A DNA stretch of 64,000 nt from Cristatella mucedo (lineage: Eukaryota > Bryozoa > Phylactolaemata > Cristatellidae): positions 2,321,001 to 2,385,000 of the forward strand of contig WPIO01000054.1 of assembly GCA_009760855.2 (NCBI GenBank), given 5' to 3'. The position numbers and the translations under genes were made by a program. The notes beneath the pieces were generated by a model, which searched no databases, was not told the origin of the DNA, and was given only the letters and a program-made list of their open reading frames with translations. Below, piece by piece: positions 1 through 10,412 of the stretch (its first letter is position 1; each line of letters begins with the position of its first letter).

Positions 1-760
1 CCACGTTTCGCGATCAGGAGGCTGGTGGCAAACAAGCCAACGTGGCAAACGCGAAGGGCGCTGCCGAGATTCGTATTTGCTTGCTGCATCAACATTTGAA
101 CCGGGGCGAGGATAATCTAAATTGGATTAGAATAGCTTCCTGGCTTATCGGAAGTACAGCAGTGCACGTGACGTAACGGAAAAAGGTTCTCGTGACTTCC
201 TTGGCTTACGAAAACTGCTAGCCCGCTTCCTGCAGAGAAACACGAGTGGCTTAAGTACACAGCTCGTGCGCATTGGTTTCACATTTGAGAACAGATCGCG
301 CCTCGCTACCTCCCAGCGGTAACGGTTTCGCTCTTTTTAATGATTCTTATGATCTTTCTTATGATTATTATAAATTCTTTCCCATGGTTTGCTCTTTCGT
401 CAGCTCGGTTGGTGTCTTTGTGATTAGCAACAGGATGTGACTCAATCTAAGGTTTAGAAAGTAAGCAGTTGGTCTTGTTTATCAGTTCTACAGAAGCTAG
501 CTGGCGATGTGCACGTGTGTTCACCTAGTTTAGCTTTGACATGCATTGCTATTCTTTTTTCAAGATGCGGACTTAGTATTTACCTTGGCTTTGACCTTCT
601 TTAGCCTCTCCTCCAATTGACAATTGACCCTTGAGTGCAGTCATGGTCTCAGAAAGTCGCTGTAAAAGGAAAGCTTCGAAGTCTTCGGTGTCTGCCGCCA
701 GCCAGCCAGCCGTCCAACGAGGCTCTAACTATTCAATAACTGCCTTTTGCCTGGAAATTT
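1..760. other. No gene recognised
   Basis: Mixed-composition DNA without a convincing open frame, RNA gene or repeat that I recognise. The short open frame that begins near position 631 runs into a degraded SINE and is not believed to be a gene. Confidence 0.5.
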
Positions 761-905
761 TAGCCCAGGAGGTAATGCGGTCGCTCTTCCCTACTCAGGT
801 CGTGTGCTCAAGTCCCGGGTGGGCGATTATTTATTTCCTTCTGCAAGCGATAGCGATAGCAGTCAAGGCTCTCCTGCCGAAACGTAATCGAGGCTGTTTT
901 ATTTT
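761..905 (+). mobile_element. SINE family SA, degraded copy
   Basis: This aligns by eye with the better SA copies at 8489-8658 and 8774-8938. It has a tRNA-like head with a weak B box (caagtcccgg where intact copies have GGTTCGAATC), then a 'gggcgat...ctgcaagcg' body, and ends with the family's 'aggctgtt' 3' segment. The B box is damaged, so it is an old copy. Confidence 0.6.
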
Positions 906-1446
906 CTAACCCCTAGCGCCGTTGCTCGTGCTGTGTTTTCAGCAGAAAAATCCGTTCACGAGCAGCCATTGAGCATATTCCTAATCTCACAAAGATGACC
1001 AGAAGCCATCCAATGGAAGGCTCTGCACATAGCGACGGAATTGTATTAATAAATCGCTCGCCCGTGAAACACTTTTAGGCTGCTCTTTATTTGAATTACA
1101 ATACAATCCTGCATATAAATAGTCATGCATCTGGAAAATCTGTCTTTTTTCGTAAAAACAGATGCACATTTTGAAGCTCATTAACGGTATTAGCTTATAC
1201 TGCAACAGTTACCACAACCAAGCCTGCTGTCATACGCAGCCTCATGATTGATTAGAATTAAACGTTGACATCGTTATCGGTCGCAATTAAGGCACAGCGT
1301 CGGGCTGGCAGAGCATAAAAGGGAACATCGTTTCTCACTTCCTTTGAACTACACAGAAGTCGCTGAGTAGAAACAGACTGAATTACAGATCTCTTACAGT
1401 ATTTCTCCGTTACCACGTCCTGTGATCATGTGATCATACTGTGGGA
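906..1446. other. 3' flank of GPCR1
   Basis: No coding sequence recognised. On the minus strand this is downstream of the GPCR1 stop. A minus-strand AATAAA (tttatt on plus, 1086-1091) lies about 360 bases past the stop and could be its polyadenylation signal. Confidence 0.4.
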
Positions 1447-2649
1447 TCAAGTGTTTTCTTCTCTGGATGGCTGTGGCACGCGAGTGGTCATCGGATTTGA
1501 CGCGCCAGTAGTCATTAATGCGATATTGTCTTCGAGCGACTGAATTTCGAGCTTTCCTGCAGACGTCGCAATCGTGCTACTCTCTCGTTGCACTGCTCGG
1601 CTACGAGGTTGATCGCGTCCATCGAACGAACCACCTGACAATACCGACAGAGCCCTGTGAATTCCGGCTGCTCCCGAGTGCAAGAGCTCTCCTAGTGCCT
1701 TTCTATACTTCACAGACACGGCCAGGTAGACTGCAAAGGTGAGCGAGCTGCCCAAATACATCAGCAGGCGAGATATGGTCCACGCTACTTGCAAAGCCTC
1801 GTACGAGGCCTCGTCGAGGTTCTCCCAGTCGCCGACCGCAATAGGTAACGTCGTGACGACAAATATTCCGTTCAGAATGACCATCATAACCGTTACGGGT
1901 GTGGCTTTCCGTACATTTGCACTGTCTTTGAGATGAGGATGGCACAGCGAGTAAAGCGTGAAGCCATTGCACGGCAGCATTACGGCTACTGGCAAGACTA
2001 CGTATATAATGCTGTGGGCATAGCGCCATTTATGGAAAAGACTTTGGTTGACGACTTCGCAGCCACCATTGTCGTCCGCGAAGCCGTGCGCCGTATAGGG
2101 AATGACATTGACGCCGAGTAGAATTCCAACGATAACAGCGGTTGCTATGACGTTGTTTAGCCTGGTGAACCAAAATCTGTACTTGTGGGGCCTGGTAACA
2201 GTGCACAATCGTTCAACGGACACACAAGCTTCCATCCAAGAATAGAGTTGAAGCGAAAAGTAGATTGATGCGTAATACAGCTGACATCCCGCCTCCGTCG
2301 TCTCGCCTTGGAGGAACACGTTGTGGCAGGATTGATGTTTAACAATGGTTGAAAGTAGGCCAGCATACAAAGCAATCAGCCCAGAAAGAGACATCGTTAG
2401 CAAAAATATTGATAAGGGCAACTTGCGCATGCTTCTTTTTACCAGAAGCACGATAACTGAGAGCAAGTGTCCAACGGTACCGAAGATAAGGATCGGGTAT
2501 CCTAAATATACCCACAGCGACGTCAAAAGAAAATCGTGGTCATTGTAGCCGTCGCAATATTCGAGTGGGTGAACTGCAGAAGCGGAATGGCTCAACTGGG
2601 ACTCGTTCGCACGGTTTATCTCTCTGGTTTCATTTACTGGGTAGTCCAT
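1447..2649 (-). CDS. GPCR1: atypical rhodopsin-class seven-helix receptor
   Basis: 400 residues in one uninterrupted exon, starting at an ATG with G at +4. Helices lie at roughly 44-70, 77-101, 121-147, 166-187, 210-234, 251-273 and 288-312. C122 sits exactly at 3.25, counting back from R147 of the E-R motif, and pairs with C197 in the second outer loop. N6 and N15 are N-glycosylation sequons in the outer tail. The inner tail is Ser/Thr-rich, as expected for kinase and arrestin contact. Canonical residues are replaced: N1.50 by H61, D2.50 by G90, W6.48 by T267, and N-P of NPxxY by T304-F305, with Y308 kept. By family knowledge it should be a plasma-membrane receptor coupled to G proteins, most likely for a peptide or other small ligand; the ligand cannot be told. 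It is most like GPCR3 in this window. A pyrimidine-rich AG lies 21 bases before the ATG. Receptor class is firm; ligand and subfamily are unknown. Confidence 0.92.
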   Translation of the reverse strand: MDYPVNETREINRANESQLSHSASAVHPLEYCDGYNDHDFLLTSLWVYLGYPILIFGTVGHLLSVIVLLVKRSMRKLPLSIFLLTMSLSGLIALYAGLLSTIVKHQSCHNVFLQGETTEAGCQLYYASIYFSLQLYSWMEACVSVERLCTVTRPHKYRFWFTRLNNVIATAVIVGILLGVNVIPYTAHGFADDNGGCEVVNQSLFHKWRYAHSIIYVVLPVAVMLPCNGFTLYSLCHPHLKDSANVRKATPVTVMMVILNGIFVVTTLPIAVGDWENLDEASYEALQVAWTISRLLMYLGSSLTFAVYLAVSVKYRKALGELLHSGAAGIHRALSVLSGGSFDGRDQPRSRAVQRESSTIATSAGKLEIQSLEDNIALMTTGASNPMTTRVPQPSREENT

Positions 2650-2670
2650 GTTCCTTTCGGCGGCTTCTTT

Positions 2671-2690
2671 CTAGAAGTAAATTAGCAAGA
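2671..2690 (-). promoter_or_regulatory. Candidate 3' splice acceptor before GPCR1
   Basis: Read on the minus strand, a branch-like 'gctaat' is followed by 'ttacttctag', leaving 21 leader bases before the ATG. This suggests a 5'-UTR intron ending next to the start codon, as in the three other complete paralogues. Confidence 0.45.
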
Positions 2691-2815
2691 AAGTACTGAA
2701 GCCGCTGCTTTAAGCTTAAGTAGCTCCGTGAGAGTAAACTAGACACAATCTGCTGATTGTCTAAGGGGAGCTTGAGCAAATTGACTTTCGGAGTGACTGC
2801 TCGAAAAAAGTGTGG

Positions 2816-3007
2816 AAACGTCATAGCAACACTGATCAACAACGCCAAGTAACACTGATCAACAACGTCATAGCAACACTGATCAACAACGTCATAGCAA
2901 CACTGATCAACAATGTCATAGCTGACCTGATCAACAACGCCATAGCAACACTGATCAACAACGTCATAGCAACACTGATCAACAATGTCATAGCTGACCT
3001 GATCATA
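2816..3007. repeat. 24-bp minisatellite upstream of GPCR1
   Basis: About eight copies of a 24-base unit of the form aacactgatcaacaacgtca plus tagc. Variants differ at two places (aacac/tgacc and acg/atg) and occur in an ordered pattern that suggests a three- to four-unit higher-order block was duplicated. Each unit contains the palindrome TGATCA. Because 24 is a multiple of three, both strands stay open; these frames are by-products. It lies about 170-360 bases upstream of the GPCR1 start. Confidence 0.9.
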
Positions 3008-3080
3008 GGGTCAGTGAAGCAGACAATGTGCCGGTCAATGGACTTCTCTTCCGTCGAAGTCAAATAACCGTGCAAAGTCA

Positions 3081-3160
3081 AATTTAAAGCGCCTAGAGAG
3101 AGATTAAGTTCTCTGAGGGCGCTTTATCAAGTGAATTATTATTATTATTGTTATTATTAA
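3081..3160 (+). mobile_element. LINE family LX, 3' end only
   Basis: This holds the LX 3' signature: aaagcgcctag, agagagattaagttctctg, agggcgctttatcaagtg, followed by (ATT)n. Everything 5' of the last 80 bases is missing. Confidence 0.8.
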
Positions 3161-4150
3161 AGTCATCAGACGATGCCCCAGAGACGAATTCAATGCAGGG
3201 GTGTGATATCGCAGTGTGAAAAATTAGCAGTGTAAAAGCAGGACTATATTCACTTATGTATTAGGAACCACAGTAGAACACATTATTCTTTCAAAGAGCA
3301 CAAATTTGACGGCACCTCTTTGAAAGGAGCATTATTATTTGGGCAACGATGTCATAAAATATGAGTTTCAATGGAGAAATCCTCTCACTCTCACCTCACC
3401 TTAGTCGCAAATTGAAGGGAATACTCAAGAGATTCTGATATCCGCATAGTTTCTATAAACGCTGTGAAATAAACTTCTACGCATGTAACTTAACCATCTC
3501 ATCAGTAGCAGTTTGCTAAGAGCGCGTGGTCAGACGTCCTATGTTAGTAGTAATTGTCGCATTAGAAGTAGTGTAGACAAAGGCTAAGGCTGACTTGCAT
3601 GAAATTGCTGCAACCAGCTAAAAGATGAACTAAGCGTCGAAAAGAATTCTTAGACTGTTTTTAGACCAGTTTTCACGAGCTTCAAAAATGAAGAAAAATG
3701 TTTAGTGAATTATTTATTTTCTAAGCACATGCAGGCAAACAATAGCACAACTCCATTTTTAACGGCTGATAACTAAGCTTACGGAAAAATGTTCAGATTG
3801 CGATGATCAATATAACATTTTTACAAACATAGATAGTAAAAGCAAATTATTTCTGACCACGCATGCTTTGCTAGGGCCAGCCATCAGTGGTATTCCCTAG
3901 CAACACAAACATCAAATGAGATTATGTTCACCAGCAGCTGTAGTAAGTAAGGAGCTACAGCGTGAGATCTTGTGGCTACACGAATTGCCGAGCATCGCAC
4001 CAGCAGACCTGCGGCAATGTTCAGTCGAGACTATATCTGCAAGGACTAAAGATACTTTCCGATCGGCAAATCGACCAGTCGATTTGAAAATATAAATATA
4101 AAAATCTAACGGCCGACCAAGCAATGTACAGAGCAACGGTGATAATCATC
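3161..4150. other. No gene recognised
   Basis: AT-rich DNA without a convincing open frame or a repeat I recognise. Confidence 0.5.
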
Positions 4151-4159
4151 AAGAGGTGA

Positions 4160-4330
4160 ACAAATCAGCAAGGATACAGATACAATAGACATGTAGAGAC
4201 AGATATAGATAGAGATACATCATATATCAATAGAGATATATGGAGAGATAGAGACACGTATATAGAGATACATCATATATAGATAGAGATACGCATATAT
4301 ATAGAGATATATGTATAAATAGATAGAGTG
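4160..4330. repeat. Degenerate GATA-type simple repeat
   Basis: Irregular runs of gata, gaga and tata words, for example 'gatagagatacatcatatat' occurring twice. Low-complexity DNA with no coding content. Confidence 0.75.
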
Positions 4331-4441
4331 ACATCAATGGCTGATCGAACAATGCAGGGAGCATAGCTGCAAATAAAACCCGGAGGCCACCACAGTGAAC
4401 CACTAGCTGCCGGCTTGCCATTTAGTCCAAGAGTCGGAAGA

Positions 4442-4654
<213 letters not shown>

Positions 4655-4665
<11 letters not shown>

Positions 4666-5178
4666 TCACTTTTAGGTGACTTCATTCTTTCGCTCCAGCC
4701 TATCTCTCAGATCTACTCCCCCACCAGGCCTACCCACCAAGCATCGTACCACCCGCTTTTCGGAATCCTACAGTCTACCGATAACTCGTACAAACCTCAA
4801 ATCCTTTGGAGACCTTGCATTTAGTTCGTATGCTCCCAAAGCCTGGAACTCCTTCCCGACTTGGGTCAGAATATCCCCTGACTTGACCACATTTAAAAAG
4901 AACTTAAAAACACTTATTTAGGACAGCATTTAGTGAGTCCCTGTGATTCGTCCTTCATGTGCTTATGCGTGCTGACACTGTGCATGCTGCCACTAACCAC
5001 ATTTGCATGCTGACCCTGTGCACGTCAACCCTAACCATGTTATTCATGTTGTTTATCAAGCATGATATTACTCACCATTCAATTGCATTTCCCTTTGCAG
5101 CAAATGTACAGCGCCTAGAAAGAGATTGAGTTCACTGAGGGCGCTTTATCAAGTGCATTAATATTATTATTATTATTA
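4655..5178 (+). mobile_element. LINE family LX, truncated 3' part
   Basis: The plus frame holds the LX C-terminal peptide (TTRFSES, RTNLKSFGD, APKAWNS, SPDLTTFKKNLKT), then the LX 3' UTR with its 'gcatgctgcc', 'cttatgcgtgctgacactgtg' type words, the terminal stem-loop and an (ATT)n tail. The reverse transcriptase and endonuclease are missing, so the copy is dead and 5'-truncated. Confidence 0.88.
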
Positions 5179-5737
5179 CAATGTATCCGACCTTTCGGTC
5201 GGCGGCCCCGGCATGTTCTTTATATGCATTCAGCCAGCACCTCTTAGTGCGGATCTCTCAAATTAAAAATCGCAGAATACATCACGAGAATGAAAGCCTG
5301 GTTAGTTTAAACGTGTCGTTGATGAGTGGTTGCTGAAAATCTTGGGCCAAGAGGTAACCACTGCCTTTTTATTCAGAAGCTCCACGTCACTTCCACTTTA
5401 TGACAGCACTGAAGATGAGGCTGCAGCAAATTTCAGCGTCTGCTCCCGCCGCAGCTGCCGAAAGTACCGGAAGTGGCTGAGGACTCTCCTTGCCACCGTC
5501 GACTGCTTACCACACCCAACCTTCGTAAAGCAAAGAGCTGGATGCCAGGGACTCTGAATCTGGCGACAGTGACTTCAGTCTTACGGAGAGAACCACGACA
5601 AATTTTTGGAAGCCCTTGCTGCATCAATGAATCCAAAGAGTGCCCAGCTTCGCAGCCAGACTGCGAGCAGGGTTCTTCTCATGGCGGCAAAGGTACAGGA
5701 TAAGGTCAGGGTCAAGATTAATGGATTCGCCGAGTAT
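5179..5737. other. No gene recognised
   Basis: Intervening DNA between LX tails. It contains an ETS-like word (accggaagtg near 5467) but no supportable gene. Confidence 0.45.
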
Positions 5738-5802
5738 CGGCGTGCGATTGAATTCTCTGAGGGCGCTTTATCAAGTGCATTATTATTATCATTATTATTA
5801 TA
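5738..5802 (+). mobile_element. LX 3' end only
   Basis: Terminal LX signature (gattgaattctctgagggcg, then ctttatcaagtgcatt) with an (ATT)n tail. The upstream part of the element is missing. Confidence 0.75.
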
Positions 5803-5807
5803 ATATC

Positions 5808-6145
5808 GTTTAGCTGTACCTCGTTCGAACCGCAAATCCTTTGGAGACCGCATGCTTTTAGTTCGCATGCTCCCTAAGCCTGGAACTCACTCTTGACTAA
5901 TATCGCAACATACTCTCGCTTGACAACATTTAGGAAGAAGCAACAAACGCACCTGATTTTGAAAACACTTAGTTGGTTATCGTAGTTTGTAGCGCACTTG
6001 TGCATGCTGAAACTGTTCATTCTGCAACTGACCACATTTAGATGCTGATACTATTTCCTTTGCAGCAAATGTAAGGCACCTAGATAGAGATTGACCTCTC
6101 TGAGGGCTCTTTATCAAGTGTGTTATCATTATTGTGATTATATTA
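5808..6145 (+). mobile_element. LX 3' part, degraded
   Basis: Degenerate LX C-terminal codons (aaatcctttggagaccg, agcctggaactc) are followed by the 3' UTR, the terminal stem-loop and a decayed ATT tail. Frameshifts break the peptide. Confidence 0.75.
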
Positions 6146-6149
6146 CTGT

Positions 6150-6292
6150 GCGAGTCACACTAACCATGGTTTACTTGTTGACATTGTGCCTGTTTCCTTA
6201 ACCGCTTGGTCGTGCTTCCTTTACAGCACAAGTGCATAGCCTAGAAATAGATTAAGTTCTCTGCGGGCACTACATAAAATGTATTAAGATTA
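6150..6292 (+). mobile_element. LX 3' end, degraded
   Basis: Resembles the last 140 bases of LX: 'cacactaaccatgg', 'cctagaaatagattaagttc' and a worn tail. It follows directly on the previous LX tail. Confidence 0.6.
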
Positions 6293-6534
6293 TAAATGGG
6301 ATGCAGTTCCTTAGCTGTTTCGCGTCGAGGCGCTTGCTTCACTCGTACGTTTGTCACGTGCCGGCAGGGATTGGTACAGAATGGTGCAGCAGCTTTTCCT
6401 GTTGGTAAAGGATACTTGATAGAATCCACTGCAGCGTATCTGTAGAGTTATTTTTATGAATATGGAAATAGTTTCCATTAATATCATCCTGCCTGGTCCT
6501 ATTTCTAATTAGGGCGTGCGATAGCAATAATGGC

Positions 6535-6750
6535 CCTGTGGCATGCTGCCACTAACCACACTTGCATGCTGAACCTGTCCATGTCACCCCTAACCATGTT
6601 GTCCATCTTGTTTATTCAGCATACTACCACTCACCGTTCAATCGTGCTTCCTTTGCACCAAATGTAGGGCACCTAGAAAGAGATACTGGAAAGAATGGCG
6701 CCTAGATAGAGTTTTCTGATAGCCCTTTATCAAGCGTATTATTGTTATTA
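6535..6750 (+). mobile_element. LX 3' end
   Basis: Contains the LX 3' UTR words 'gcatgctgccactaaccaca' and 'caccttcaatcg'-like sequence, the 'ctagaaagagata' segment and an ATT tail. Part of the terminal hairpin is duplicated or rearranged (two 'cctaga' starts). Confidence 0.7.
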
Positions 6751-8102
6751 CTATAAAAACCTCGCTGAAGCCTGGGTAAAATTCAATGTTTACCAAAAAG
6801 GATTGACCCCCGCATCCGCACGTATATTTGCTTGTGCTGTTACGAGCAAGAGTTTCCTGTACCCGCGTTGTGGCTGTGCTGCCTGCAGTGAGCATTAGGT
6901 GGCCCATGCATTCAATATATTCGATAAAACAAATGCGAGTTTATTAATAATTATACTATGCATAATTTAAATAATCTAATAACTATTTTTATAATATACT
7001 GTTTTTAAATAGTACATGGAATTATATAAATACAAATATGTATATATGCATATAATTAATTAAGCGTTAATATTATAACAACATTATAGTTATATAATTA
7101 TAATAAATATTATAATTATATAATTATAATAAATTATATTGTAATATGAAGTATTTAAATTTTATGTGCTATATAATACATATATATATATAATACATTC
7201 AATGAAAGGTAACAGGAGTAAGTGGGAAGCTTCGGATAGTCGGGAGGGCAAGGTCAAGACCGCGAGCGTTCTGGAAGTAGCTTCGCTTGACTGTGGCAGA
7301 GGAGCTGCCGTAAACGGCAGCAGGAAAGAACACCTTGTGGAGGCGACGACTGCTTTCTCACCAAATCTCTTTAAGCAAAGGACCGGGGACAGCTTTTTCC
7401 CAAGAGTCCGCAGAGTACCCGAGGGTTGCGAGGCGGGTGAGTCTGCGGGTGCAGCCAGGTTCGGCCAAGTGTGCGTTAGCCAAGGCGCGAGTGGACTCCG
7501 AGCAACGACAAAAACCGGAGCTGGGTCAGTGCATTCTGGTAGATAGCTAGCTAGCCAGCAAGATCGCAGCGCCTGCAGTTCTGTGCCCACAGTCGGCGAC
7601 CCGCTCCCAGCTCCTAATCCTATCGCTTCAAGCTAAGAACTTACAGAAAGTGCGATTCCTCCAGCTTCTCTCTCCAGCCGTCGTCCTCAGTGAGCTCGGT
7701 CGGTTTAGTAGGCTTAACTGGCGACGACCTCAACCTCGGGCAACCGGTACCGACTTGAAAAGCTGCTTGTCGGCAAACCGTTTAGATAAATGCGCGAGTA
7801 AGCCGCTGGCAATAAGCCGCCGGCCGTGGAGGTTGCGGAATCCCGTACACGTAGGCTGGCTGGAATGTGCTGGTTGGCCAACGTGGCCTGCCACCAGCGG
7901 CCCTCCGTATGTACGGTGGAACTAGTCGGCTGTAGCTGACGGCTGAGAGAACTGTAGCTTCGCTCAGCTAACAGCTCGCTGTTCACCGGAGCATAGCTTA
8001 GAGAGCGGAAACGTTAAAGCATCAATTACCAGCGGCGATTTGCATTCATGCTTCAATTGACTGCTGAAAGGCTGTCAAAAAGTGATCGCAATACCTTCTA
8101 TT
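6751..8102. other. AT-rich block, then unrecognised DNA
   Basis: About 6920-7200 is very AT-rich (many ataattata words). From 7200 to 8030 the composition is normal, with overlapping open frames on both strands, none with a recognisable domain. I see no supportable gene. Confidence 0.45.
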
Positions 8103-8245
8103 TATAGTTTGACCTCTCCGATTTCTCGCCATTCGATCGTGCTTCATTTGCAGAACATGTAAAGTTCTTAAAAAGAGACTGAGCTATCTGATGGCGCTAT
8201 ATCAAATGCAGTGCTATTATTATTGTTACTGTTATTTCTTTCAGC
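8103..8245 (+). mobile_element. LX 3' end, degraded
   Basis: Matches the final 140 bases of LX with many substitutions (cattcgatcgtgcttcattt, aaaagagactgagctatctg, then ATT-type tail). Confidence 0.65.
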
Positions 8246-8488
8246 AGCTGCCGAGCCTGGCTCGGTCGCTGCTGAATGACGCTCTTACCCAAAGGGGCAT
8301 CGATCTGCGATGCCCCCTACCTTTGCCTCGGAATGTCATCTAGCAGGAAATGACGATCTGCCATCGGTCGATGAGCTACTTCCCCCTCATGAGTGTCCGT
8401 CTAATATGCAAGAAGATTTGCAGCTGCAAGTTTTCCGAAATCACGGGTCTTGCCTGCCGGCCTGGCCTCCTAAAAAAAAAAAAAAATC

Positions 8489-8658
8489 CTAGCTGCTTAG
8501 GCAGCCTCTTTTTTGTATAGTGACAGAAGAGCCTTTACGGCTATCACCACCGCTTGCAGTGGCGATAAAGGATCGCCCACCACAGGAATCGAACCCACGA
8601 CCTTGGAACCGAGGTCATGAAAGCAACCGCCTTACCTAGTGTGCCATACACAGACGTC
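8489..8658 (-). mobile_element. SINE family SA
   Basis: Read on the minus strand: a tRNA-like head with an A-box region (cactaggtaaggcgg), a good B box (gggttcgattcc), a body with 'gcgataaaggatcgcc'-type words, and the 3' end 'gaggctgcctaagcagct'. A run of 14 A's on the plus strand adjoins the 3' end. Derived from RNA polymerase III transcripts; it codes for nothing. Confidence 0.82.
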
Positions 8659-8773
8659 TTGCGGGTCATTCCCCAATATGAAAATCGCGTTGCTCCGCCT
8701 AAATCTTTCGGTTTCGTCTCAGCCGCCAGCCTACCACCGTCGTGTTGGACCATTGATTTTGTACTGCATACAT

Positions 8774-8938
8774 AGCTGATTTAGCAGCCTCTTTTTGAAT
8801 AGCGATAGAAGAGCCTTTACGGCTATCGCCGCCGCTAGCTGCGGCAATAAAGGATCGTCCACTGCAGAATTCGAACCGGTGACCTCGGGACCGAGGTAGT
8901 CAAAAGCAACCACCTTACCTAGTGAGCCATCGCGGCGT
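8774..8938 (-). mobile_element. SINE family SA, well preserved
   Basis: Minus-strand copy with a clear A box (ggctcactaggtaaggtgg), B box (ccggttcgaattc) and the 3' segment 'aaagaggctgctaaatcagc'. With its neighbour at 8489-8658 it forms a same-orientation pair. Confidence 0.85.
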
Positions 8939-9373
8939 AGCAATTGGATAGTTAGTCAATCTCTGACTATTCTGCTAGTTCTTTGCGAGTCCATTGTCGT
9001 TCGCGTTAGGTGAGCATTCGCCAGCGAGCGAGTACGCTCTCGTTCTGCCCATATCTAAGCTTGACCAGTTCCTTAGCGAAAAGGCCTTGAACTCTCCCAC
9101 TAAGGCAAACGGAATCGAGGAGAGAGTTGCAAACCCGCAGGAAGTACGCTCAGTCCACTTCCCCGCAAAGTCAGTGAGCACGCGCTGACTCACAGATTTA
9201 GCGGCTCCCCCATTGACCTCTCGATTGCCATCGGGGCCGGTAGCCATTGGCAACAATTGCTCGCCAGCCCCGCCCACCCAGATTGTCTCGTTCTAGCCAT
9301 AGACGTTGTCTCGGATCCAATCAGTGCTGGCACCATATCTCCTGTTGAATATGTGTGTAATGTATGTGTCATG
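8939..9373. other. No gene recognised
   Basis: Moderately GC-rich DNA; short opposite-strand open frames have no recognisable content. Confidence 0.45.
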
Positions 9374-9590
9374 TTCCAAAGAGTGACCTTTCGTTAGACA
9401 ACTTGGGCCACACAGGCCCCACAGTCAAGTCTGCCTGCTTTCAGCTGCTTAACGCGGCCAAAGATTCAGGATCGCTTAGACAGGGAAACAACATCCAAAT
9501 TGGTTCACGAATGGGCGACATCCCATCATCCCGCTTAGACATCAGTAACCTCCTGCTTGCGGGTCTCCCTATAAACGGCCTTTGCTATAA
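9374..9590 (+). mobile_element. LX internal fragment, plus orientation
   Basis: The plus frame reads DLSLDNL, KSACFQLLNAAK and SRLDISNLLLAGLP, which matches the thumb/C-terminal part of LX (DLSLDNL, KSAYFQLHNVAK, SRLDSCNSLLTGLP in the copies on the minus strand). No tail is present. Confidence 0.75.
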
Positions 9591-9784
9591 ACGCAGACAG
9601 GAAGGATCTTGCTCGTCAGGTTTGAGGTCTCAATATAAGAGTTCAGATGGTCTGTCACAACTTGTTCTAGTATCTTTGAAAGCAACGAGAGACGGAAGAC
9701 AGGACGGAATCTGCTCAAGTTCCCTTGGTCTAGCGTGGCTTTTTTATTTAGTGGTTTAACAACAGCCTTTTTTAACCTTGGCAC
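9591..9784 (-). mobile_element. LX reverse-transcriptase fragment, minus orientation
   Basis: The minus frame reads KKAVVKPLNKKATLDQGNLS, RFRPVFRLSLLSKILEQVV and HLNSYIETSNL. This matches the start of the LX reverse transcriptase (KKALVRPLLKKATLDHENLS, NCRPVSLLP). It abuts an LX piece in the opposite orientation. Confidence 0.78.
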
Positions 9785-10260
9785 GCTACGACACGATCAC
9801 AGCAGCAACGACGCCCTGGCCGCAGCTTCACTGGCATTTGTATCACGAATGACGGGTGACGATTGTCATCATAGCTAGCCTTGCGTTTGATGGCTCGAGG
9901 GCGATAGAACACAAGCCTCTATAGGCCTTTCGTCACAGTAAAACTGTTGGTTATCGGCGTGACTCTGCCTTCCCGTTATTTATTTAGGGCAGCAGCCCCC
10001 CCCCCCGTTGTGAAAGTGCATCACCAGTGATTTCGCGTTTCCGAATATTAGCCGCGGCAGGTGAGCGTATTTTTTCATCTCGGAAAATGGAGATGCGGGC
10101 CGTTACTTTGTTCTGGCGTCGGAAAGAGAAGCTTGCAGCAACAGATGGAGGGAGCTCTTTGGGCTAAGCCGCCATTCAATTCCCTGACTTTCCTGCTTTT
10201 TTACTCGATTTCCAGGATAAAATCAACGCTGGCAATTTGAGCGCTTAAAGCCAGGACGCA
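9785..10260. other. No gene recognised
   Basis: Unrecognised DNA that includes a C run (about 9997-10006). Confidence 0.45.
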
Positions 10261-10412
10261 CAGTTACTGTGAGTACAGGTGCATCCCTGTGCATACATGT
10301 GCGTACCTGCAAGAACAGATGTGTACGTGTAGGTACAGTTACCTGTATGGGTATACCTGTGTGCACAGGTGTGTATCTGTACGCTGCAGGTGTGTACCTG
10401 CAGCGCTAGCAA
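10261..10412. repeat. Degenerate ~20-bp tandem repeat rich in GTACCTG/CAGGTAC
   Basis: About seven units of roughly 20 bases built on tgtgtacctg and its complement caggtacag, so that neighbouring units can pair as small palindromes. The plus open frame across it is Cys- and Tyr-rich only because of the repeat. Confidence 0.75.

Noticed and set aside
2810-3081. Octapeptide-repeat proteins (TLINNVIA and its reverse-strand partner)
   Set aside because: By-product of a 24-bp minisatellite; no start context, and both strands are equally open.
8489-8938. Pair of tRNA genes
   Set aside because: A and B boxes are present, but the sequences do not close into a cloverleaf with an acceptor stem, and each continues into the SA-specific 3' part. 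They are SINEs.
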